Below are positions 24,626 through 32,591 of a stretch of 64,000 bases of DNA, one piece after another. Below the pieces are notes generated by a model that was not told where the DNA came from, made no database searches, and saw only the letters and a list, made by a program, of their open reading frames with translations. The stretch spans positions 44,699 through 108,698 of the forward strand of contig CBFHOS010000003.1 in NCBI GenBank assembly GCA_965657645.1. Direction: 5' to 3'. The DNA is from CBFHOS01 sp965657645. GTDB lineage: Bacteria; Pseudomonadota; Alphaproteobacteria; Puniceispirillales; Puniceispirillaceae. Made by a program: the position numbers and the translations under genes. The stretch's first letter is position 1. Each line of letters starts with the position of its first letter.

Positions 24626-25537
24626 CTAGGCATTTTCAGATAGCTGGCGCTCGCGGTAGAATAAATAGAGACCGCTGGCGATGATGATTGTGACGCCAAA
24701 GATCGTGCTGGTGGCCGGAATATCATTGAAAATGAGATAGCCAAAAAAGGTCGCTCCGATAATTTCGACATAGGCAAAAGGTGCCAACAGGCTGGCAGGG
24801 GCATTTGCCATCGCCCAGACGATAAAGGCATGACCGAGGGTTGCGGCTAGCCCCATCCCGATAATCCACAGAATTTCTGTCGATGTTGGCACGATAAAGC
24901 CGGTGCCGGGGATGTTTAGCGCGCTGCCGATGATCAAGGTCGCACCCAGAACAAGCACCGCCACAACGCCAACAATGAATTGCATTTGAAACGGATGGAC
25001 CGTGCCCGATATCTTGCGGGTGAAGACCATATAGAATGCCATAGATACCGCCGATGCGAGCGGGTAGAGCGCCGGTTTGCCGAAAATCAATACGCTTGGC
25101 TGGACAATGATCATTGTGCCAATCAATCCGATGATGATAGCAATTATCCGCCGTGCCCGAATGACCTCACCCAGAAAAATGACTGAAAAAATTGTCAGTA
25201 TCATTGGCTGGACGAAAAATATCGAGATCGCCTCGGCCATTGGTAGATGTTGCAAGGCCGCAAAGAAAAATACGGTCGCCACCGCCAGTGCCACGCCGCG
25301 CGCACATTGCAGGCCGAGCGTGCCTTTGGGAATGTTCCACAAACGCAGATAGACCACCAGCGGCAACATTAATAATGCCTGCATGACAAAGCGCATCATC
25401 GTGACTTCAACCGGCGCTAGCGTGCCGCCGAGTAGCTTTGCAAAGACATCAAGGACTGGAATGATCAACATTCCAATGCATATTTGGATAATGCCTTTGG
25501 CGGTATTCGGTGAGGATGGTGAAAGTGCGCTATTCAT
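24626..25537 (-). CDS. EamA-family (DMT) transporter
   Basis: 303-residue inner-membrane protein with ten hydrophobic segments in two EamA repeats. The first ends near FFVQPMILTIFSVIFLGEVIRARR, the second near PFAYVEIIGATFFGYLIFNDIPA, each with the typical P-x5-ExxG/A helix. It belongs to the drug/metabolite transporter superfamily; the substrate is not predictable. The start is the ATG at 25537, which has AGAGGG and TTAGGG just upstream; a TTG at 25555 is less likely. It is convergent with pssA (6 bp apart) and divergent from the Fur gene. Confidence 0.87.
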   Translation of the reverse strand: MNSALSPSSPNTAKGIIQICIGMLIIPVLDVFAKLLGGTLAPVEVTMMRFVMQALLMLPLVVYLRLWNIPKGTLGLQCARGVALAVATVFFFAALQHLPMAEAISIFFVQPMILTIFSVIFLGEVIRARRIIAIIIGLIGTMIIVQPSVLIFGKPALYPLASAVSMAFYMVFTRKISGTVHPFQMQFIVGVVAVLVLGATLIIGSALNIPGTGFIVPTSTEILWIIGMGLAATLGHAFIVWAMANAPASLLAPFAYVEIIGATFFGYLIFNDIPATSTIFGVTIIIASGLYLFYRERQLSENA

Positions 25538-25731
25538 CCCTAACCCTCTAATCAAAATGTGCCACCGTCAATTGCTTTTACTGGCGGTGCACTTCCTTCA
25601 TCATCGGATATTGGATGGGGGAGGTGATGAATGGGTATTTGTAAAATCCACTGCATAAGACAAGACAAGGCTAGATTGATCAACGCTGCGGGCCTATAGT
25701 GAGACATCTTGGACATATAAGTGGTATCCCA

Positions 25732-26139
25732 ATGGCAAGTGGCCTGATTAATAGATGCGTTGAAAAAGACATTCGCATGACTAGCCAACGACAGATTATC
25801 GTCGGAGTCATTGAAGGGTCAGAAGATCATCCCGATGTTGACGCGCTCTATCGCCGTGCGGTCGAACAGGATAGTACAATCTCGATTGCGACTGTATATC
25901 GTACGGTAAAGCTTCTTGAGGAAGCCGGTGTTATCGAACGGCTGGAATTTGGTGATGGCCGCGCCCGCTATGAAGAGGCGGGAGAGCATCACGAGCATTT
26001 GGTTGATGTTGAAACCGGCGATGTCATTGAATTCTATCATGCCGAGCTAGAGGCGCTTAAAGAGCAAATTGCGCGTGAAATGGGCTATGAGCTTGTTGAT
26101 CACAGGTTAGAGTTGTTTGGCCGGAAATTGAAAAAGTAA
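25732..26139 (+). CDS. fur: Fur/Mur-type metal-responsive repressor
   Basis: 135 residues. Winged helix with SIATVYRTVKLLEEAGVIERLEF at 51-73, then the dimer/metal domain with HHEHLVDVETGDVIEF (H86, H87, H89, E100), the structural/regulatory metal site of Fur proteins. It lacks the CxxC zinc pairs of enterobacterial Fur, as usual for alphaproteobacterial Fur/Mur, which often senses manganese or iron. The tail YELVDHRLELFGRKLKK is family-typical. A GTG at 25699 in frame would add 11 residues; the ATG at 25732 gives the conserved length. It stands alone upstream of an MFS gene. Whether Fe or Mn is sensed cannot be read. Confidence 0.9.
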   Translation: MASGLINRCVEKDIRMTSQRQIIVGVIEGSEDHPDVDALYRRAVEQDSTISIATVYRTVKLLEEAGVIERLEFGDGRARYEEAGEHHEHLVDVETGDVIEFYHAELEALKEQIAREMGYELVDHRLELFGRKLKK

Positions 26140-26198
26140 CCGGCCCCGCCGCCTTTGTTGGGCAATGATGCCAGCTATAGCATGAGAGTGTATCCATA

Positions 26199-27380
26199 AT
26201 GACCGCTACCCTTCACCGCGGGAACGTGCTGCGTCTTGCCGCCGCCCAAGCACTTTCTATGACGACAATGAACGTCAACATCATTAATACGGCGCTGGTT
26301 GGTAGCTTGCTTGCACCGGTGGCATGGCTGGCGACTTTGCCGCTGTCATTAACCTTTATCACCTCGATGATGACAACATTGCCGGCATCCTTGTTGATGA
26401 CGCGCTTTGGCCGGCGTCCGGTTTTCCTCACCGGTGTGTTAATCAGCAGCCTTGGCGCCTTTATATTCGGCATTGGCATTATTTTGGGCTCTTTCCTAAT
26501 GCTGTGTTTTGGCTCGATGTTCTTTGGCGTCGCCATTGGTTGTGCTGGCTATTACCGCTATGCCGCCGCCGATAGCGCTAGCGAGGAGATGAAGCCAAAG
26601 GCGATTTCCTATGTTTTGGCAGGTGGCTTGATGGCGGCTTTATTCGGGCCGGAAATTGCCCGCAACACGGTCGATCTGATCCCGAATTTTCTATATGCGG
26701 GCTGTTTCTTTACGGTATCTGCGGTCCAGTTGATCTCGCTGTTTTTCATCAGTGGTATCAAAATCGAACGCCCCGACCGCAAGGCCAAGAGTGGACGCCC
26801 GCTGGGGTATTTTCTGAAACAGCCAGTGTTTGTTGTTGGGATGATATCCGCCGCGATCGGTTATGCGCTGATGAGTTATCTGATGACGGCAACGCCGCTA
26901 CAGGTGGTGAATGTGGCGGCGCTGGGGACCTCGGCCAATGCGACAATTATCCAGTGGCATGTGGTGGCGATGTTTGCCCCCTCCTTTGTGACCGGATCGC
27001 TCATTGGGCGCTTTGGTGTTGCCCGCGTTTTGGGCGCGGGGCTGTTGGCCTATATTGCGACCATTTATATATCCGTTACCGCCGATGCGTTCTGGTCTTA
27101 TTGGACAGCGTTGTTCCTGTTGGGGCTTGGCTGGAACTTTTTATATATCGGCGGCAGTTCATTAATCGCCAAAGTCGCATTGCCGCAGGAACGTGGGCGG
27201 GTGCAGGGGTTTGCTGATCTGATAACGACCTCTACCGTGGCGGCGGCATCTCTGACCGCTGGTATTCTGCATAGCCAATTGGGGTGGGTGGCGATGAGCC
27301 TTGCCGCTATTCCGCCAGTTTGTCTTGTCGCGGCGGCGCTTGTTTGGTTGGTGATTGATAGCCGCCGCGTGGTTGCCTAG
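26199..27380 (+). CDS. Major facilitator superfamily transporter
   Basis: 393 residues with about 12 hydrophobic segments. The loop 2-3 motif A-like sequence LMTRFGRRPVFLTG and the central basic loop IKIERPDRKAKSGRP (near residue 195) divide two six-helix halves. The second half repeats a weaker GRFGVARVLGAG motif. It is probably an inner-membrane proton-coupled exporter or importer of a small solute; the substrate is unknown. It lies 59 bp after the Fur gene on the same strand, so metal-linked co-expression is possible but unproven. It ends in a region holding a predicted small RNA on the other strand. Confidence 0.88.
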   Translation: MTATLHRGNVLRLAAAQALSMTTMNVNIINTALVGSLLAPVAWLATLPLSLTFITSMMTTLPASLLMTRFGRRPVFLTGVLISSLGAFIFGIGIILGSFLMLCFGSMFFGVAIGCAGYYRYAAADSASEEMKPKAISYVLAGGLMAALFGPEIARNTVDLIPNFLYAGCFFTVSAVQLISLFFISGIKIERPDRKAKSGRPLGYFLKQPVFVVGMISAAIGYALMSYLMTATPLQVVNVAALGTSANATIIQWHVVAMFAPSFVTGSLIGRFGVARVLGAGLLAYIATIYISVTADAFWSYWTALFLLGLGWNFLYIGGSSLIAKVALPQERGRVQGFADLITTSTVAAASLTAGILHSQLGWVAMSLAAIPPVCLVAAALVWLVIDSRRVVA

Positions 27381-27491
27381 CGCATCTGATAATTCAAAAT
27401 GCTGCGGTGCAACATATAATTCGTTGGATATTATTATGCACTGTATGGAACTAATGTATTTTCCATGCGTATTAAATCCGGTAAAACAGCC

Positions 27492-27519
27492 AAAAAAAAG
27501 ACCGTGAGCATGCTCACGG
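27492..27519 (-). terminator. Intrinsic terminator (small RNA and gluQRS read-through)
   Basis: Perfect 18-nt palindrome at 27502-27519 followed on the minus strand by TC and eight T residues. It ends the predicted small RNA and would also stop leftward transcripts from the synthetase-like gene at 27662. Confidence 0.9.
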
Positions 27520-27556
27520 CCGAGTTTAGGGAGGAAACGCACAACTCGCGTTGTGC
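27492..27556 (-). ncRNA. Predicted ~65-nt small RNA with exposed CCTCCC motif
   Basis: A complete small-transcript layout on the minus strand. The predicted start is near 27556. A 5' hairpin has GCACAAC (27556-27550) and GTTGTGC (27545-27539) around GCGA. Then comes an unpaired segment containing CCTCCC (27533-27528), and a perfect 9-bp terminator stem CCGTGAGCA/TGCTCACGG (27519-27502) followed by eight T residues (27499-27492). CCTCCC is complementary to Shine-Dalgarno sequences. The layout recalls alphaproteobacterial small RNAs with CCUCC motifs (for example the CcsR/cuckoo group), though there the motif sits in loops. It contains no coding frame. Confidence 0.65.
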
Positions 27557-27561
27557 AATGC

Positions 27562-27592
27562 AGTATATGATCTCTTCGAAATAATTAGTCAA
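27562..27592 (-). promoter_or_regulatory. Predicted promoter of the small RNA
   Basis: On the minus strand TTGACT (27592-27587) precedes TATACT (27567-27562), five of six matches each, with a 19-bp spacer. Alternatively CATATA (27569-27564) gives a 17-bp spacer with a weaker -10. Initiation falls at the first base of the 5' hairpin. Confidence 0.55.
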
Positions 27593-27661
27593 CCCCGCTG
27601 ACGTATTAATTCAAAAACTTTCTAATTTTCTGAAAAATGAATAGTACCGGCGCCTAATCGG

Positions 27662-28513
27662 CTAAAGGCTGATGGCGAGGGCGGGGATGTCCGGGAGAGA
27701 GTCGATTAGCTCTTGGGCTGAAATGCCATCCTCGCGCAAGGATACAATCGATCTGGCATCATCACGTTTGGCCAATCGGTTGCCAGCCGCGTCATTCACC
27801 AACTGGTGATGCAAATAGGCGGGTGAGGGTAGGCCCAACAACGCCTGCAAGATTGCATGAACATGCGTGCTGTCGCGTAAATCAGCCCCCCTTGTCACCA
27901 GTGATACCCGATCCATCGCATCATCGATCACCACCGATAGGTGATAGGATGTGCCGATATCCTTGCGGCCTAGAACAACATCGCCAAAAGCGGTTAGTGA
28001 GGCGTCTATGTGATTGCCGCTCGCCGCATCCAGCCATTGCGGCTTTGTACCTGCCGCCGCTAGGTGATCAATGGCCTTGTCTGCATGTAGCCGCCATGCC
28101 GGTTGCATGCCAGCCGCGATCCGCTGGTCGGTCTCTTGTTGCGACAGGGCATTATATGTCCGCGGTGCCGGTGCGCTAGCGTTGTTTGCATGCGGAGCGG
28201 CGAGAAAATCACCAAGTTCGGCGCGCGATAGGTAGCAGGGGTACACCAAATCGGCCGCGCGCAGTTTAGCCAGAGCCGCATCATAGGCATCGAGGCGCTG
28301 GGATTGATAGATAACCGGACCGTGCCATTTAAGGCCCAACCATTGCAAATCATCAAAAATCTGGTCGGTAAAGGCCGGACGACAGCGCGTGTGGTCAATA
28401 TCATCAATGCGCAGAAGATAGCCGTCACCAAGCCGCGCCGCCACCAGAGCAGCATAAGCGTGGCCGAGATGTAAATGGCCAGTCGGGCTTGGGGCAAACC
28501 TTGTCTTTACCAT
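27662..28513 (-). CDS. gluQ: Glutamyl-Q tRNA(Asp) synthetase
   Basis: Attaches glutamate to the queuosine base of tRNA-Asp. 283 residues, matching GluQRS, which is a GluRS catalytic core without the anticodon-binding domain. HIGH-type motif: FAPSPTGHLHLGHAYAAL at the N-terminus. The substrate pocket LLRIDDIDHTRCRP and a KMSKS-like NRLAKRDDARSI near the C-terminus are visible. Only one Cys (VYPCYLSRAEL) of the usual zinc-binding set is evident, so the zinc site may be reduced. The start ATG at 28513 has GGTGG nine bases ahead; an ATG at 28522 is immediately adjacent to it and unlikely. Confidence 0.92.
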   Translation of the reverse strand: MVKTRFAPSPTGHLHLGHAYAALVAARLGDGYLLRIDDIDHTRCRPAFTDQIFDDLQWLGLKWHGPVIYQSQRLDAYDAALAKLRAADLVYPCYLSRAELGDFLAAPHANNASAPAPRTYNALSQQETDQRIAAGMQPAWRLHADKAIDHLAAAGTKPQWLDAASGNHIDASLTAFGDVVLGRKDIGTSYHLSVVIDDAMDRVSLVTRGADLRDSTHVHAILQALLGLPSPAYLHHQLVNDAAGNRLAKRDDARSIVSLREDGISAQELIDSLPDIPALAISL

Positions 28514-28639
28514 GCGTTGCATCCACCAATTACGGCATGTTTCACAAAAAAATCGCGATTTGGGTTGGGCTTGCCCACTCTAGCCATTATCTATTTAAGG
28601 AAGCAATCGCAAAGCTTTGGTGTTTAATGAGGTGAGATA

Positions 28640-29299
28640 ATGACAATGCGTAGTTTTGGCGATCTCTCGGGCCATTTCAAAGAGCCAGCCCGTGGCGGTA
28701 ATCCGTCCAGCTTTATAATGATCCTGCATGGGTGGGGCGCTGATGGGGCTGATCTGGCGGATTTGGCTATGCCGATTGCGATGCGCTTTCCGGGTGCGGC
28801 CTTTTTCATTCCAGACGCGCCGGATCCCTGCACGATGAATCCGGCTGGTCGGCAATGGTTTGATATCGATGATCGGGTTAATGGGCCGGTATTGGCGGCG
28901 CCTTGTATTGAAACGGCCTTGGCGGCGGCGCGGGACGCGTTTGACCTGCCTGCAAGCGCGACTGCTCTTACCGGATTTTCCCAAGGCGGTATGATGGCCC
29001 TGCATTGCGGATTGCATATGGATAATGCCCCCGCCGCAATCGTCAGCTTTTCCGGCGCATTATTGGTGCATGACAAAATTCAGGCCGCGGATGATCAGAC
29101 GACCCATCCAGAGGTTTTGCTGGTCCATGGGCGAGAGGATGCTGTGGTGCCCTTTGCGTTAATGGCGGCGTCGGCCGGTATATTGGAGGGCAAGGACATT
29201 TCTGTTCAAACCGCGGCGCGATCCGGCGTTGGTCATGGCATTGACCCAGATGGGTTAACCATTGCAATTGACTTCCTCGCCACCCAATTGCCGCAATAG
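28640..29299 (+). CDS. Phospholipase/carboxylesterase family alpha/beta hydrolase
   Basis: 219 residues, the size of the YpfH/EstB-like carboxylesterase group. Triad: Ser114 in LTGFSQGGMM, Asp in VHGREDAVVPF and His in GVGHGIDPDG. The oxyanion region is ILHGWGADGADL near residue 28. No signal peptide, so cytoplasmic. The start ATG has a good GAGGTGAG site. It is divergent from gluQ and probably a stand-alone gene; the natural substrate is unknown (short-chain esters or lysophospholipids in the family). Confidence 0.9.
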   Translation: MTMRSFGDLSGHFKEPARGGNPSSFIMILHGWGADGADLADLAMPIAMRFPGAAFFIPDAPDPCTMNPAGRQWFDIDDRVNGPVLAAPCIETALAAARDAFDLPASATALTGFSQGGMMALHCGLHMDNAPAAIVSFSGALLVHDKIQAADDQTTHPEVLLVHGREDAVVPFALMAASAGILEGKDISVQTAARSGVGHGIDPDGLTIAIDFLATQLPQ

Positions 29300-29429
29300 A
29301 CGCACGATATAAAAGGCAACATATTGCGGCCTATCCTTAAGAGAGCTCTATATGTTGTATCGGGCTTGTATTTGTCGGCCAGTCATGTTTTGGTAATGTA
29401 GTTGCTAGAACCGCTGATAAAGGAATGGA
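29300..29429. other. Spacer with 8-bp inverted repeat
   Basis: CAACATAT (29317-29324) and ATATGTTG (29350-29357) could fold with a 25-nt loop after the carboxylesterase stop. No T-run follows, so termination is uncertain. A promoter for the HNH gene is expected here but no clear boxes are seen. Confidence 0.4.
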
Positions 29430-29996
29430 ATGAACGCAGGGAGCTTTTCGCCAGCACTGGTTTTAAACGCTGATTTCAGACCGCTGAACTATTTTCCGTT
29501 ATCGCTTTGGTCATGGCAGGATGCGGTCAAAGCGGTTTGTCTTGATCGGGTGACGATCATTTCTGAATATGACCAGAAAATCAGCTCGCCCAGTTTAGAG
29601 ATAAACCTGCCCTCGGTGATTGCGCTGAAGGAATATGTTCCCCAGGTTCGCAACCCCGCCTTTACCCGCTTCAATGTGTTTTTGCGTGACCGTTTTAGCT
29701 GTCAATATTGTGGGACTGGTTTCGCCGCTTCTGACCTTACTTTTGACCATGTGATTCCGCGCTCTAAAGGGGGGCGGACAAGCTGGAACAATGTTGTTGC
29801 CGCTTGTGGTCCGTGCAATCTCAAAAAGGCAAATAAGCTTCCCAAGCATTGTGGCATGCATCCGCTTTCGGCGCCGGTCGCGCCTAATGTCTGGCAATTG
29901 CAGGAAAATGGCCGCGGTTTTCCGCCGAACTACCTACATGAAAGCTGGCGCGATTATCTCTATTGGGATAGCGAATTACATCAAGACGATAGCTAG
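29430..29996 (+). CDS. HNH endonuclease
   Basis: 188 residues. A C-terminal HNH domain carries a zinc frame: C91 and C94 in CQYCG, the core DHVIPRSKGG (D106, H107), WNNVVAAC (N120, N121) and C126/C129 in CGPCN. The N-terminal 80 residues (SPALVLNADFRPLNYFPLSLWSWQDA) belong to a widespread bacterial family of stand-alone HNH proteins. The role is DNA cleavage in an unknown context. No mobile-element or restriction genes are adjacent, so it is not evidently part of a defence island. The stop lies inside a 3x14-bp tandem repeat shared with the convergent coq7 gene. Confidence 0.9.
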   Translation: MNAGSFSPALVLNADFRPLNYFPLSLWSWQDAVKAVCLDRVTIISEYDQKISSPSLEINLPSVIALKEYVPQVRNPAFTRFNVFLRDRFSCQYCGTGFAASDLTFDHVIPRSKGGRTSWNNVVAACGPCNLKKANKLPKHCGMHPLSAPVAPNVWQLQENGRGFPPNYLHESWRDYLYWDSELHQDDS

Positions 29997-30026
29997 AAGA
30001 CGACAGCTAGAAGACGATAGCTAGAA
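29985..30026. repeat. 3 x 14-bp tandem repeat at HNH/coq7 stops
   Basis: Units beginning GACGATAGCTAGAA at 29985, 29999 (one T-to-C change) and 30013. Each unit carries CTAG. The first contains the HNH stop TAG (29994-29996) and the third the coq7 stop on the other strand (30021-30023). Confidence 0.9.
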
Positions 30027-30536
30027 CCGTTCAGCAACTTTGATAGCGGTCCGGCACCCTTGCTGGATCACATTACGCAGAATTGTGTAATGCCGTGCTT
30101 CGCGTCCGTCATGGGCGATGGCGATGTCGCGGTGCTCTAATTCATCATCACGGAACTTTGCAATGGTGGTGCGCAATTCGGCTTCGTCATCATCCAGCGC
30201 ATCGGCTTGTTTCGCGTAATGCTCGCCAATGACTTCTTCAACCGCAATAGTACAGGCCATTGCCGCCTTTGGTCCCATTGCCGCGGTTACCACGCCAAGG
30301 GCAAATCCGGCGGCGCCCCATACGGGATCGAGCAGGGATGGGCGAACCTCGCGCTCATTTAGCAATTCTTCAAATTTTTCGAGATGTTCGATTTCCTGTT
30401 CCATCATATGCTGGATTTCAGCACCGGAACTATGGTTGCGCAGGATCGCAAGCTGGCCTTTATAAATTTGCTGGGCGGCGCGCTCACCGGCGTGATCAAC
30501 CCTCAAAAAACGCTCTATATCGCGGCGGTTTGCCAT
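30021..30536 (-). CDS. coq7: Demethoxyubiquinone hydroxylase (Coq7)
   Basis: Di-iron hydroxylase of ubiquinone synthesis. 171 residues. Ligands are in ferritin-like order: E18 in VDHAGE, the ExxH E48-x-x-H51 in EQEIEHLEKF, E in AVEEVIGEHY and ExxH in DDELEHRD. A hydrophobic helix, WGAAGFALGVVTAAMGPKAAMA, likely associates with the membrane. It is convergent with the HNH gene and lies 27 bp after dsbB on the same strand. With ubiA at 56.8 kb it indicates an aerobic ubiquinone pathway. Confidence 0.94.
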   Translation of the reverse strand: MANRRDIERFLRVDHAGERAAQQIYKGQLAILRNHSSGAEIQHMMEQEIEHLEKFEELLNEREVRPSLLDPVWGAAGFALGVVTAAMGPKAAMACTIAVEEVIGEHYAKQADALDDDEAELRTTIAKFRDDELEHRDIAIAHDGREARHYTILRNVIQQGCRTAIKVAERF

Positions 30537-30563
30537 CGTTAGTCTCCGTTTATTCTGTCCTGC

Positions 30564-31040
30564 TCAAACGCTCTGGCGGCGGCTAATGCCAATGATTGCC
30601 AGCGCGGCAATGCCGATGCTTGCTATCATATTCCAACCTGCCATAGACAGGCCAAACAGTGACCATGCCACTTCGTCGCACCGGATTACTGGTGTCGCCA
30701 ATAGCTGGTCGACCATATCACTCGCCGACATGGAGCCGCCTAGGTTGGCTGTGCACCCGCTGGGCCCGTCCCAGAATTGCCATTCAACGCCAGCATGATA
30801 ACCGGCAATAAGGGCGCTAATAAGGGCGGCGTCGGCAACCAGCGCGAGGACGAATTTGCGCGGCATTTTGGTGAAGCCAAGCAAAGCAACTGCAACCACC
30901 GCCACATGTGCCCAGCGCTGCCAGATACATAGCTTGCACGGGGCCAAACCGGCGACATATTCAAACAGAAATGCACCGATCAGCAATCCGGCAGAGCCAA
31001 GCGCGCATAACAGGATAATCTGGTTTAGCCGGTTAGCCAA
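30564..31040 (-). CDS. dsbB: Disulfide bond formation protein B
   Basis: Inner-membrane protein reoxidising DsbA and passing electrons to quinone. 158 residues with four hydrophobic helices. First periplasmic Cys pair C35/C38 in PCKLCIWQRW, second pair C96 and C121 (SGCTANLG and VIRCDEVAW). The arrangement matches DsbB or its DsbI-like relatives. The start overlaps the DedA-like gene by 16 bp, showing translational coupling. No dsbA gene is nearby. Confidence 0.93.
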   Translation of the reverse strand: MANRLNQIILLCALGSAGLLIGAFLFEYVAGLAPCKLCIWQRWAHVAVVAVALLGFTKMPRKFVLALVADAALISALIAGYHAGVEWQFWDGPSGCTANLGGSMSASDMVDQLLATPVIRCDEVAWSLFGLSMAGWNMIASIGIAALAIIGISRRQSV

Positions 31041-31639
31041 ATCGCCCCTCCAATTAACGCCACCAAAGCGGTTATCAACAGAATTACAATGCGCGCATCG
31101 CCGTGATGGCGGGCAATCCCAGCCACAATCACAAAGCGTAATCCGCGCCCGATAAGCGAGACTAGCAAAAATGGCAGGATAGCAAAGCCCGAAATGCCAG
31201 CGCTAACAGCGATAACCTTGTAGGGTAACGGCGAGAATGCACCGATGAATACGAGCAAAATTCCCCATTCAACAAAACCGTCTTGGACTGCGGCAAAGGC
31301 GCTAGGGGCGACCAGTGAATGCGGCAATAGGGCCAATATCTGGTCGACGCCAACACCCAAAGCCGCGCCGATGATCCATCCAATACCGCCGCCGATGGTC
31401 GATGCTAGCGTGCAATAGAGTGCTAACCGCACCCATTTTGCCGGACGCGCCAGAACCGTCGCAACCAATAGCGGATCCACTGGAATCGGAATGATGATCG
31501 ATTCTAACAAGGCAAAGAGCAACATCAGCCGGACAGCAAGTGCGGTCCCCGCAATTTTCAAAATGCGGTCATATTGGGCCTTGGTAAATCGCCACAAAGA
31601 TAGAATCGGGGATAAAAACGGGGATATCAAAGGGGACAT
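31025..31639 (-). CDS. DedA/VTT-domain membrane protein (YqaA-like)
   Basis: 204-residue membrane protein. The middle carries the VTT/SNARE-associated signature: IPVDPLLVATVLARP, GGGIGWIIGAALG, and the re-entrant region VFIGAFSPLPYKVIAVSAGISG. Five or so hydrophobic segments. Family members take part in membrane lipid (undecaprenyl phosphate or phospholipid) translocation; this short YqaA-like branch is not well studied. It is the first gene of the leftward dedA-dsbB-coq7 unit, just after tRNA-Leu. A GGGGC/GCCCC hairpin lies in its leader near 31660. Confidence 0.85.
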   Translation of the reverse strand: MSPLISPFLSPILSLWRFTKAQYDRILKIAGTALAVRLMLLFALLESIIIPIPVDPLLVATVLARPAKWVRLALYCTLASTIGGGIGWIIGAALGVGVDQILALLPHSLVAPSAFAAVQDGFVEWGILLVFIGAFSPLPYKVIAVSAGISGFAILPFLLVSLIGRGLRFVIVAGIARHHGDARIVILLITALVALIGGAIWLTG

Positions 31640-31710
31640 AATATCTCGTGATATCTGGGGCTATAGCGGCCCCGGTAGGGTGATCGAAAGGTCGAAAACC
31701 AAAAGTTGGG

Positions 31711-31796
31711 TGGTACGGCTGAAGGGACTTGAACCCCCACTCTGTCGCCAGAAACGGATTTTGAATCCGTCGCGTCTACCATTCCGCCACAGCCGC
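31711..31796 (-). tRNA. tRNA-Leu (anticodon CAA)
   Basis: 86 nt including an encoded CCA. The acceptor stem GCGGCTG (31796-31790) pairs with CAGCCGT (31721-31715) with one G-U, followed by discriminator A and CCA (31713-31711). The anticodon arm ACGGA-TTCAAAA-TCCGT gives anticodon CAA, which reads UUG. The D-arm has TGGTAGACGCG, the long variable arm of a type II tRNA is present, and the T-arm has GTTCAAGTC. Confidence 0.97.
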
Positions 31797-31832
31797 ATAG
31801 ACCCAACAGGGATCTTAGTAACGAAATGCGGG

Positions 31833-32522
31833 TTAAAGGGCAAGTCTCTGTTCGACTTTCCGCACTAGTTTTTCTAGATGAGGGTCAAAAATGCCATGTT
31901 CACGCAGGCCATTGACCGTGCCAAACAGGTAATCGCTGCATGGACCAAGAAATCCAACGGCCTCGGCGATCACATTAACCTCTTCCTCGACCGTCATCTT
32001 TTGCGCATAGGCAGGTCGGTCCGGATTGGACACAAAGGCAAGGCCTTGCTTGACCCCTTCATCAGTGTGCAGGCGTAGCAATTGGGGCCGGTAGGCAAGG
32101 GTTAGCATCTCACGTCGCCATAACAAATCCAGCTCGGCAATGGCGTTTTCAGGCTTTAGCCGAAAGGCAAGACCGGTGCATGACCCGCCGCGATCAAGCG
32201 CCAATACAAGGCCGGGGCAATCGGGAGAGCCGCGCCCCATTCTGGTCCATAGACAAAACCGGCGATGCTTGCCGTAAATCCGGCTTTTGATTTTTTCTGA
32301 ATAATCGAGGATGGGGTTGAATATCAGGCTACCATAGCCGAACACCCACAAATTGGAGCAATCAAAATCATCTGGGATTAGTGAGCGGCGTGAGGCCAGC
32401 AAGGTCGCTTCATCGGCGACTGGCGCGCCTTTGCCGTCGCGCTCAATTGCGAGCTGGGCGACGGTGCCATTGGCCAAACTTTCTCTGGTAATCTTCACCA
32501 CTTGGTCAGAACCCATAAACAA
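31833..32522 (-). CDS. ChaC-family gamma-glutamylcyclotransferase
   Basis: 229 residues. The GGCT-fold signature FGYGSLIFNP begins the domain (near residue 60), followed by HRRFCLWTRMGRGSPDCPGLVLALDRGGSCTGLAFRL, characteristic of ChaC glutathione-specific cyclotransferases. It would convert glutathione to 5-oxoproline and Cys-Gly in the cytoplasm. A polar N-terminal extension of about 50 residues precedes the domain. It lies just upstream of tRNA-Leu, divergent from nothing obvious. The glutathione synthesis gene gshA lies 26 kb away in this window. Confidence 0.92.
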   Translation of the reverse strand: MFMGSDQVVKITRESLANGTVAQLAIERDGKGAPVADEATLLASRRSLIPDDFDCSNLWVFGYGSLIFNPILDYSEKIKSRIYGKHRRFCLWTRMGRGSPDCPGLVLALDRGGSCTGLAFRLKPENAIAELDLLWRREMLTLAYRPQLLRLHTDEGVKQGLAFVSNPDRPAYAQKMTVEEEVNVIAEAVGFLGPCSDYLFGTVNGLREHGIFDPHLEKLVRKVEQRLAL

Positions 32523-32591
32523 TCATTCAATTACAAAACACTACTCAATCGGCTATTCATCCTCACGGCAGCTTCATGGCCCACCTGTATA

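Noticed and set aside
29430..29996. HNH gene as part of a restriction or homing system
   Set aside because: No methyltransferase, intron or mobile-element sequence is adjacent; it looks like the common stand-alone chromosomal HNH family.
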